A stretch of 46,108 nucleotides of DNA, from positions 1-46,108 of the forward strand of contig CAMWMN010000007.1 of NCBI GenBank assembly GCA_947175385.1. Direction: 5' to 3'. This DNA is from an uncultured Clostridia bacterium. Lineage in GTDB: Bacteria; Bacillota; Clostridia; Oscillospirales; Ruminococcaceae. This document shows, one piece after another, positions 9,280 through 15,927 of the stretch; positions within the stretch are counted from its first letter, which is position 1, and each line of letters starts with the position of its first letter. A model generated the notes under the pieces. The model was not told where the DNA came from and searched no databases. It worked only from the letters and a program-made list of their open reading frames with translations. The translations under genes were made by a program, and so were the position numbers.

Positions 9280-9310
9280 AATCCCTCTTGCGTAAGCAAG
9301 AGGGATTTTT
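9280..9310 (+). terminator. Terminator of tRNA-Ala
   Basis: Stem AATCCCTCTTGC/GCAAGAGGGATT around a GTAA loop, then TTTTTG. Confidence 0.9.
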
Positions 9311-9426
9311 GCTAGCGCACTTTTCCCTTTGCAGATTTCGTCCTAAATTTTGCTTCGCAAAACCGAAAAAACTGCGCGGAGCTGCTCCACACCGATAGGC
9401 GATTTTGCTTCAAATCTTTTTTGTCA

Positions 9427-9515
9427 ACGTTTCACAGCGCGGGAACCGCGCTGTGAATTCCCAATGAAACGCTCATTGGGAATTTTTCGTTTTTTCTGTA
9501 AGGATATAGCGAAAA
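9427..9515 (-). repeat. R2 dispersed repeat, copy a
   Basis: Contains the palindrome AATTCCCAATGA...TCATTGGGAATT (9456-9484), a second hairpin CACAGCGCGG/CCGCGCTGTG and, in reverse orientation, a degenerate form of the CCTTACAGCGAAAAC box. Related to copies at 13055-13140 and 25010-25078. Confidence 0.75.
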
Positions 9516-9547
9516 TCTATTTGGTCACGATGTTATACTATTTCTCT

Positions 9548-9760
9548 ATCAAACTGTAGACAAAGTCTACAGTTTGATTCCGCCGTACGTAGCACGGCGG
9601 TGGCGGCGAATCCGCCAAGAAAGATAGTTCAATACAAATTGTGTCAAAATCTTTGATTTTGACAGCCGCCGTTAGGCGGCATCAATCAACGGACTTTTGT
9701 CCATTGATTGACAATTAGTATTACATAACGCAAAGAAACCGCATTGCAATGCGGTTTCTT
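9548..9760. other. Run of consecutive hairpins between genes
   Basis: Within 213 bp lie at least six adjacent inverted repeats: ATCAAACTGTAGAC/GTCTACAGTTTGAT (9548-9578), CCGCCGT/ACGGCGG (9581-9601), TGGCGG/CCGCCA, GTCAAAATC/GATTTTGAC, GCCGCC/GGCGGC, TCAATCA/TGATTGA, and AAGAAACCGCAT/ATGCGGTTTCTT (9733-9760), the last probably a bidirectional terminator. No ORF is credible. It may be a decayed palindromic element or a structured RNA; no promoter points clearly at it. Confidence 0.55.
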
Positions 9761-9881
9761 CTGTTATCTGCCGCAGATTTGCCAAGAAAATAGGCTCTGT
9801 CCCAACAAATAGCTGATTTTATTATATAATTCTGCCGTGTCATTTTTATTTAATGTGTATGTGGAAATAGAAAAATCATTA

Positions 9882-9909
9882 TTGACTTTTGCATTTTTTG
9901 TGATACAAT
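9882..9909 (+). promoter_or_regulatory. Probable promoter of the DUF1648-type gene
   Basis: TTGACT (9882-9887), 16-nt spacer, TACAAT (9904-9909). Confidence 0.55.
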
Positions 9910-9974
9910 GGATTTGTACAAATCGTAATTTATATAAATCATTCTTATGGTAAAAAGAAATGTGGTGCGGAACA

Positions 9975-10442
9975 ATGGGCAGAATTATTAAAACGATACA
10001 TATTGCTCTTACTGTCATTTCCTGTGGGATTTTCATGTCGAGCCTGATACGAATTGTTGTTGTTTGGAATTCCCTGCCCGATAATATCGGTGTTCATTTT
10101 GCCGGTAATGGAGAATTTGATGTGTTCGGAAGCAAGAACTACGTAGCTTATCCTTATATTGTTTCTGTTATTGCCCTCGTGTTCTGTGAGATTTCAGCAC
10201 TGCTCTCAAAGAAAATAAGTGAAAAGGGCGATATAAAAATAAGAACAGCGCTTAGAATGCTCCTTGACGTTTTTAAGCTCAGATTTTCTTTTTTCTTCTC
10301 GGGCGTCTGGGCGGACTGTGTGATAAGACAGCATCCGCTTAATACCAATATTCCGGCGGCTATTATGCTGATAATGTTTTTTATTTTTTTTGTATTCGTA
10401 ATTGCCTCAATTGTGATAAAAATCAAAAATCCGCCCGAGTAA
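9975..10442 (+). CDS. DUF1648-type small membrane protein
   Basis: 155 residues from ATG 9975; an in-frame ATG at 9960 is possible, and neither has a strong ribosome site (GTGCGGA precedes 9975). The N-terminal helix is followed by WNSLPDNIGVHFAGNGEFDVFGSK, the signature of DUF1648 proteins (SdpI-like, with a 'LP..I..HF' motif). Hydrophobic segments at about 10-30, 55-80, 95-110 and 122-145. SdpI relatives give immunity to a secreted toxin, but many DUF1648 proteins have no known role, and I claim only the domain. It appears to be a single-gene unit. Confidence 0.7.
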   Translation: MGRIIKTIHIALTVISCGIFMSSLIRIVVVWNSLPDNIGVHFAGNGEFDVFGSKNYVAYPYIVSVIALVFCEISALLSKKISEKGDIKIRTALRMLLDVFKLRFSFFFSGVWADCVIRQHPLNTNIPAAIMLIMFFIFFVFVIASIVIKIKNPPE

Positions 10443-10617
10443 GAAAGGTAAATTCCAATTTGAAGAGTGGTTTTTAAGGGGAGAGTCAAATTTCGGCTTT
10501 TCCCTTGTTGTAATTTCATGTCAATAGTTTCAGAAGAATCAACTGTTTGTTGGGACAGAACAAAAAATTATTTTTGAACTATTTCGGTTAATATGAACAC
10601 GCTCCGGCAAAACTCTC

Positions 10618-10646
10618 TTGACAATCGCGAAAAAGTGGTGTATAAT
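10618..10646 (+). promoter_or_regulatory. Promoter of the YidC-TagF/LicC operon
   Basis: TTGACA (10618-10623), 17-nt spacer, TATAAT (10641-10646); first start codon at 10707. Confidence 0.88.
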
Positions 10647-10706
10647 AGTATGGGTGAGAGTCTTACCACCCCGGAACACTTAATATTATCACAAAGGAGA
10701 AACATT

Positions 10707-11015
10707 ATGAACAGACATTTTTCAATCGGAAAAGCATTAATTACCGCACTGAATCTTTCGTGCGCGTTTGTTATGACTACAACTGCAGCTTCGGCGGCAT
10801 ATATTGATCCCGCAACCACGGGATATGTTGTACAGATTATCGCGGGTGTTGTTATCGCTTGCGGCACGGCGCTTGCCATTTTCTGGAATAAAATCACGCG
10901 TAAGTTTCGCAAAGAAAAGGCTGCGGAAGATTCCGTTCAGAATCTCAGAGAGGCGGATATGGCTGACGGAGCGGTAGTCACGGCGAGCGACCTGCTCGGC
11001 GATGATGAGGATTAA
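10707..11015 (+). CDS. Small membrane protein heading the surface-polymer operon
   Basis: 102 residues from ATG 10707 after AAAGGAG. An N-terminal hydrophobic segment resembling a signal peptide (about 8-30, ending ASAA), then YIDPATTGYVVQIIAGVV leading into a second transmembrane segment (about 38-58), a basic stretch (KITRKFRKEK) and an acidic tail. I recognise no named family, though the YIDP-TTG-Y-Q-IAG block looks like a conserved motif. It ends 2 nt before the YidC-TagF fusion, so translation is probably coupled. A role as a small partner of that membrane protein is inference from position. Confidence 0.7.
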   Translation: MNRHFSIGKALITALNLSCAFVMTTTAASAAYIDPATTGYVVQIIAGVVIACGTALAIFWNKITRKFRKEKAAEDSVQNLREADMADGAVVTASDLLGDDED

Positions 11016-11017
11016 GT

Positions 11018-13048
11018 ATGAACGCCGTAATTGAATTTCTCATCGGCATTCTCGGATATGTAATGCTGTTTTGCTTTTGGCTCGTGAAGAATTACGGGCT
11101 GTCGATCATCTTGTTTACGTTGATAACCAAAGCGATTCTTTTTCCGCTTAACATTTTAACGCAGAAAAACTCCATTAAGATGGTGCGGCTTCAGCCGGAG
11201 TTGGACGCTCTGAAAATTAAGTATATTGACGACAAGGACAAGTTTACGGACGGTCAGTTGGCTTTGTACAAGAAATTCAAGTACAATCCGTTTCTGGATA
11301 TGATTCCGCTGCTGATTCAGATTCCGCTGGTGTTGGGACTGGTGGGCGTTGTTTACCGCCCGTTGTCTTATGTGCTGCGGCTTGGCGGAGCGGATATTTC
11401 TGCGTTGAAAGACTGGCTTGTGAACACCCTCGAGGTTACGGACGCTGGTAGCACATGGCAGTTGACGGTGCTTGAGAACATCAGAAACGGAATAACTCCC
11501 GATGGGTTCTCCCCGGATATAATCGCTCAGATCCAAGGGCTTAATATGAACTTCCTCGGACTGGATCTGGGAGCAACTCCCTCATTTACGGGCAGCCCGA
11601 TTCTGCTGCTTATACCCGTATTGGCAGGTCTTTCCGCGTGGCTGCTGTGCTATGCTCAGGCGAAAATCAACGTGCTTACCATCGCCCAGAACAAAGTGAT
11701 GACTATCGCCACAACGATCTTTATGATTGCGTTTTCGACGTTCTTTACATTCGTTGTGCCGGCGGGAGTGGGATTATATTGGATTTTCGGTAATCTTTTC
11801 GCAATTCCTATGATGGTTCTGACTAATCTGGTAATCCCTCCCAAAAAGTACGTGGATTACGATATGCTGAATAAGATGAAGGAGCAGCGTCACTGCAAAG
11901 AGGAAGAACAGCGGCGGTATTCCAAGCGTGAAAAGGCGGATTACAAGCGTTTCTTCTCGGTTAAGGGAATGCGCCTGATGATATATTCCGAGTCGAACGG
12001 GTTCTACAAATACTTCGCGGATATGATAGACTACATCTGTGAGCACTCCGATGTGGAGATCCACTATGTCACCAGCGACCCGAACGACAAGATCTTCGAG
12101 GATTCGAGAGAGCAGATAAAGTCTTATTACGTGGCAAGCGACCGCTATCTCGTTCCGCTGTTTATGCGGCTTGACTGCGATATGTGTGTGATGACTATGC
12201 CCGATTTGGAGAAGTATCACATTAAGCGTTCACGTGTTCGGAATAATATCGAGTACGTTTATGTAATGCACGGTGTTGGCTCGTATGTAATGCCGCTTCG
12301 CAAGGGCGCGCTGGATTGGTTCGATACGGTTCTATGTATCGGCATAGACAACGAAAACGAGATCCGCGACACCGAAGAGCTTTACAACACCAAACCAAAG
12401 CTCCTTGTTGAGGCGGGCTACCCGCTGATTGACCGTATGATTGCGGACTATGAAAGCGGCGAACACCACTCGGAATCAGGAAGAGCAAAGATACTGATAG
12501 CGCCCTCATGGCAGCCCGACAATATCATCGAGCTGTGCGGAGAGGAGCTTATTGACAGTCTTAAGGGCTTTGATTATGACATCATACTCCGTCCGCACCC
12601 GCAAATGGTTCGGCACGTTCCGGAGATGTTCACCAAGCTGCACGAAAAGTATGACGGTACCAATGTAGAGATTCAGACGGATTTCTCGTCCACCAACCCG
12701 ATTCTCGAGGCGGACGTGCTGATTACCGACTGGTCGGGAATCGCGCTGGAGTTCGCGTTTACCACAAAGCGCCCGGTTCTGTTTATTGACACACCGATGA
12801 AGGTGCTTAATCCCGAGTATGACAAGATTCCCACGAAGCCGCTTGATATAACGATTCGAAATGTTGTCGGCAAGAGCCTCGACCCGAAGGAGATCGCAAA
12901 GGCGAACGACATCATCAAGGAATTTCTGGAAAACAAGACCGTCTATGCTGATAAGATCAACGCGGCGCTCCATGAGCACGTTTTCAATGTCGGGCAGAGC
13001 AAGAAAATCTATGGAAGATACGTTCTTAAACGTTTGGGCATAAAGTAA
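11018..13048 (+). CDS. Fusion of YidC/Oxa1 insertase domain and CDP-glycerol glycerophosphotransferase (TagB/TagF-like)
   Basis: 676 residues in one uninterrupted frame. Residues 1-280 are a YidC/Oxa1 domain: first membrane segment YGLSIILFTLITKAILFPL, with Lys38 where Gram-positive YidC has its conserved groove Arg, then KMVRLQPELDALKIKY and NPFLDMIPLLIQIPLVLGL, and further membrane segments at about 192-215, 227-250 and 253-273. A basic, charged linker (280-312) leads to residues 313-676, related to teichoic-acid polymerases: MHGVGS with His418, the RPHP block (525-528) and TDWSGIALEFAF (570-581), matching TagF catalytic and binding motifs. Those enzymes move glycerophosphate from CDP-glycerol to a wall polymer at the inner membrane face. 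The fusion suggests the transferase is tied to a membrane channel or insertase module. Both halves look intact. Confidence 0.88.
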   Translation: MNAVIEFLIGILGYVMLFCFWLVKNYGLSIILFTLITKAILFPLNILTQKNSIKMVRLQPELDALKIKYIDDKDKFTDGQLALYKKFKYNPFLDMIPLLIQIPLVLGLVGVVYRPLSYVLRLGGADISALKDWLVNTLEVTDAGSTWQLTVLENIRNGITPDGFSPDIIAQIQGLNMNFLGLDLGATPSFTGSPILLLIPVLAGLSAWLLCYAQAKINVLTIAQNKVMTIATTIFMIAFSTFFTFVVPAGVGLYWIFGNLFAIPMMVLTNLVIPPKKYVDYDMLNKMKEQRHCKEEEQRRYSKREKADYKRFFSVKGMRLMIYSESNGFYKYFADMIDYICEHSDVEIHYVTSDPNDKIFEDSREQIKSYYVASDRYLVPLFMRLDCDMCVMTMPDLEKYHIKRSRVRNNIEYVYVMHGVGSYVMPLRKGALDWFDTVLCIGIDNENEIRDTEELYNTKPKLLVEAGYPLIDRMIADYESGEHHSESGRAKILIAPSWQPDNIIELCGEELIDSLKGFDYDIILRPHPQMVRHVPEMFTKLHEKYDGTNVEIQTDFSSTNPILEADVLITDWSGIALEFAFTTKRPVLFIDTPMKVLNPEYDKIPTKPLDITIRNVVGKSLDPKEIAKANDIIKEFLENKTVYADKINAALHEHVFNVGQSKKIYGRYVLKRLGIK

Positions 13049-13054
13049 GAGAAA

Positions 13055-13140
13055 AGATTTTCGTTTTAACCTTACAGCGAAAACGGAAAATTCCCGATGA
13101 GTGTTTCATTGGGAATTGACCGCGCGGGTACCGCGCTGGT
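13055..13140 (+). repeat. R2 dispersed repeat, copy b
   Basis: Box CCTTACAGCGAAAAC, then palindrome AATTCCCGATGA...TCATTGGGAATT (13089-13117), then CCGCGCGG/CCGCGC. It fills most of the 118-nt gap between the YidC-TagF and LicC-type genes of one operon. Confidence 0.75.
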
Positions 13141-13166
13141 ATAAAATAAGGGAAAGGATTACAAAA

Positions 13167-14993
13167 ATGCAGGCAATAATACTCGCGGCGGGTATGGGCA
13201 AGCGGCTTAAGGAGCTGACAGAGGACAACACGAAATGTATGGTCCGCGTAAACGGTGTTCCGCTTATCGACAGAACGCTCGGACATCTTGAGAAACGCGG
13301 ACTTAATCGGATTGTTGTGGTTGTCGGCTACTGCGGCGACAAGCTGATTGAACATATCGATTCTCTGGGGCTTAAAACTCCCATAGAGTACGTCCGCAAC
13401 GACATCTACAACAAAACCAACAACATCTACTCGCTCTGGCTCGCGCATAATCAACTCTGCGAGGACGATACTCTGCTCCTCGAATCCGACCTGATTTTCG
13501 AGGAGAGCGTGCTTGACTTGCTGATTGACGATCCGCGCCCCAATCTCGCCCTTGTGGACAAATACGAGAGCTGGATGGACGGAACTTGCGTCAAGACGTG
13601 CGATGAGGGCTTTATCCTGGATTTTATTTCGGGGAAAAACTTCAATTTCTCCGACACCGAGGATTACTACAAGACCGTAAATATATACAAATTCAGCCGT
13701 GATTTCTCAATTCATCAGTATGTTCCGTTTCTGAAAGCGTATTGCGAGGCTCTCGGAAATAATGAGTATTACGAGCAAGTCCTGAAAGTTATCGCTATGC
13801 TCGACCGCTCGATGATTCAGACCAAAAAGCTGACGGGGCAGAAATGGTACGAGATAGATGACGCTCAGGATCTGGATATAGCGCAGTCGCTGTTCCCGGC
13901 GGAGAGCCAGAGCCGTTACGAGTTGGTAGGTTCGCGTTACGGCGGCTATTGGAGATACCCGGGAATGTTGGATTTCTGCTATCTCGTGAATCCGTATTAC
14001 CCCCCCAAAAAGATGATTGCCGAGATGGAAAACAGCTTTGAAACGCTGCTCAGGCAATATCCGTCCGGGCTGAGGGTAAACCGAATCCTCGCGGCAAAGA
14101 ATTTCGAGGTCGGTTACGCGAACATCACTGTCGGAAACGGAGCGGCGGAGCTTATCAACGCTTTGATGGGTTCTGTCACGGGTAAAATCGGAATAATCCG
14201 CCCGACATTCGAGGAATATCCCAACCGTTATTCCGAGCACCGCCCCGGCTCGGGGGATATTGTGACGTTTACGCCAAGCAATGACGACTTCACCTACACC
14301 GCAAACGATATTACTGAATTTTTCGGCGATAAGGATATTTCCACGTTGTTTTTGATAAATCCCGACAATCCCTCGGGGAATTATATCCCGACCAAAGACG
14401 TGAGGGAGCTTGTTTCCTGGGCAGGCGAAAAGGGAATCAAAATAGTTGTGGACGAATCGTTCTCGGATTTCGCTGACGAGGACGACCACACGCTCCTCGA
14501 TACGGGTTACATCAATAAAAACCCGCATTTGACGGTAATCAAGAGCATTTCAAAATCCCACGGAGTTCCGGGGCTTCGGCTCGGAATCGCGGCTTCGGGA
14601 GATACGCAGCTTATTGATGCGCTGTCCGCGAGAATATCTATCTGGAACATCAACTCCTTTGGTGAGTTCTATATGCAGATTTTCGAGAAGTATCGAAAGG
14701 ACTATGAGCACTCGCTGGAGCTGCTACGCGCGGAGCGTAAGCGTCTGTTTGACAAGCTCTCGGAGATAGACGGAATCAGACCGATTCCGTCACAGGCGAA
14801 TTACATTATGGCTGAAATTACTGCCGAAATAAGCGCAGAGGAGCTTGTCGAGAAAATGCTTGCGGAAAACGTGCTGATTAAGAGTTTGACTGGAAAGATA
14901 GATGACGGAAGGCAGTTTATCCGCGTGGCTGTACGAAACGAACAAGAGAATGACATAATGCTCAACGCTCTTAAAAAGAGTCTTATGGGCTAA
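13167..14993 (+). CDS. Fusion of LicC-type cytidylyltransferase and HisC/CobD-type PLP enzyme
   Basis: 608 residues from ATG 13167 after AAGGGAAAGG; an in-frame ATG at 13101 lies inside repeat R2 and is unlikely. Residues 1-250 are a sugar/choline-phosphate nucleotidyltransferase: AAGMGKR loop (7-13), NKTNNIYSLWL (82-92) and YEIDDAQDL (228-236), very like the NNFYSLYL and YEIDSVQD blocks of pneumococcal LicC (CTP:phosphocholine cytidylyltransferase). Residues 255-608 are a class I/II PLP enzyme: NPDNPSG (398-404), DESF (429-432), Schiff-base Lys463 in SISKSHGVPGLRLG, and Arg586. CobD-like members of this fold decarboxylate phosphothreonine or phosphoserine; others are aminotransferases. The fusion could make and then activate an amino-alcohol phosphate as its CDP derivative. 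Which PLP reaction occurs cannot be read from sequence. Confidence 0.85.
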   Translation: MQAIILAAGMGKRLKELTEDNTKCMVRVNGVPLIDRTLGHLEKRGLNRIVVVVGYCGDKLIEHIDSLGLKTPIEYVRNDIYNKTNNIYSLWLAHNQLCEDDTLLLESDLIFEESVLDLLIDDPRPNLALVDKYESWMDGTCVKTCDEGFILDFISGKNFNFSDTEDYYKTVNIYKFSRDFSIHQYVPFLKAYCEALGNNEYYEQVLKVIAMLDRSMIQTKKLTGQKWYEIDDAQDLDIAQSLFPAESQSRYELVGSRYGGYWRYPGMLDFCYLVNPYYPPKKMIAEMENSFETLLRQYPSGLRVNRILAAKNFEVGYANITVGNGAAELINALMGSVTGKIGIIRPTFEEYPNRYSEHRPGSGDIVTFTPSNDDFTYTANDITEFFGDKDISTLFLINPDNPSGNYIPTKDVRELVSWAGEKGIKIVVDESFSDFADEDDHTLLDTGYINKNPHLTVIKSISKSHGVPGLRLGIAASGDTQLIDALSARISIWNINSFGEFYMQIFEKYRKDYEHSLELLRAERKRLFDKLSEIDGIRPIPSQANYIMAEITAEISAEELVEKMLAENVLIKSLTGKIDDGRQFIRVAVRNEQENDIMLNALKKSLMG

Positions 14994-15005
14994 AAGGAGA
15001 ACAAT

Positions 15006-15710
15006 ATGGCAAACGATTGGAAACGAATTTGGTCAAACAGGCATCTGGATAATCGCTCTGCCGACCCGATTGAGCTGTTTGTGGAGCTTAAACGCTGCAA
15101 CGGCTTTGATACATTGGGTGGGGCAATATCCGCAAACGCGCTTGTGGAGCAATACGAGAGGATAAAAAAACGCCTTGTCGAGGGCGCGCCGAATACAATA
15201 AATTCGGTGTATGAGTTCGGCTGCGGCAGCGGGGCGAATCTGCTTCTTTTTGAGCGTGACGGGTTTTCCTGCGGTGGAATCGACTACTCCAAGTCGCTTA
15301 TCGACATCGCAAAAGACGTTCTGAAAACCGAGGATTTGATTTGCTCCGAGGCGACAAACGCTCCCGAAGAGCCGCAGTACGACTGCGTTCTTTCAAACAG
15401 CGTAATCGCGTATTTCACCGATTTTGACTATGCCCGCGTTGTTCTTGAGAAGATGTACAAAAAGACTCGTTATTCCATCGGTCTTATTGACGTATTCGAT
15501 TCCGAAAAGGAATCCGCGTATATTGATTATCGGCGGAAAACCGTGGAGAATTTTGACGAAAAATACGCTGATTTACCCAAGCTGTTTTACAGCCGGGATT
15601 TCTTTACGGATTTCGCCCGCGAACATAATCTCAGAATAGAGTTCTGCGATTCGACCGTTGAAAACTATTGGAACAATGACTTTATTTTCAACTGCTTTAT
15701 GTACAAATAA
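15006..15710 (+). CDS. Class I SAM-dependent methyltransferase
   Basis: 234 residues; ATG 15006 after AAAAGGAG, 12 nt behind the LicC-type fusion. Motif I VYEFGCGSGANLL (68-80) and the acidic Asp93 in GIDYS bind S-adenosylmethionine; the rest is a typical Rossmann methyltransferase of unknown target. Last gene of the operon, followed by a terminator. By analogy with phosphoethanolamine N-methylation it might methylate the CDP-activated group or the finished decoration; this is inference. Confidence 0.82.
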   Translation: MANDWKRIWSNRHLDNRSADPIELFVELKRCNGFDTLGGAISANALVEQYERIKKRLVEGAPNTINSVYEFGCGSGANLLLFERDGFSCGGIDYSKSLIDIAKDVLKTEDLICSEATNAPEEPQYDCVLSNSVIAYFTDFDYARVVLEKMYKKTRYSIGLIDVFDSEKESAYIDYRRKTVENFDEKYADLPKLFYSRDFFTDFAREHNLRIEFCDSTVENYWNNDFIFNCFMYK

Positions 15711-15713
15711 AAC

Positions 15714-15740
15714 AAATGCCCACCATCTCGGTGGGCATTT
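15714..15740 (+). terminator. Terminator of the surface-polymer operon
   Basis: Stem AAATGCCCACC/GGTGGGCATTT around ATCTC, directly after the methyltransferase stop codon. Confidence 0.85.
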
Positions 15741-15897
15741 CAGACTGTCGATAAACCCTCGCACCGTCCTCCGCCGTTTGCGGCGGAGGACTTACTTCGT
15801 CAACCGCACGGCGGCAGCCACAAAGGCTAGCCGCCGCACGTAGGTTGACCGCCAAGCGGTCATTCGTCCTCGTCTGCGAGTGTTTCTCGACAGTCTG
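15741..15897. mobile_element. 157-bp palindromic MITE-like element
   Basis: Terminal inverted repeats of 23 bp (15741-15763 and 15875-15897) match except at two positions and begin CAGACTGTCGA. Inside are three hairpins: GTCCTCCGCC/GGCGGAGGAC, CGGCGGC-AGCC/GGCT-A-GCCGCCG enclosed by GTCAACC/GGTTGAC, and GACCGC/GCGGTC. It encodes nothing. The layout (terminal repeats plus branched inner stems) is that of a small non-autonomous palindromic element, but no second copy or target duplication is evident in the window. Confidence 0.55.
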
Positions 15898-15927
15898 GAA
15901 AATGTGAATTAAATTGGCTTTGTTGAA

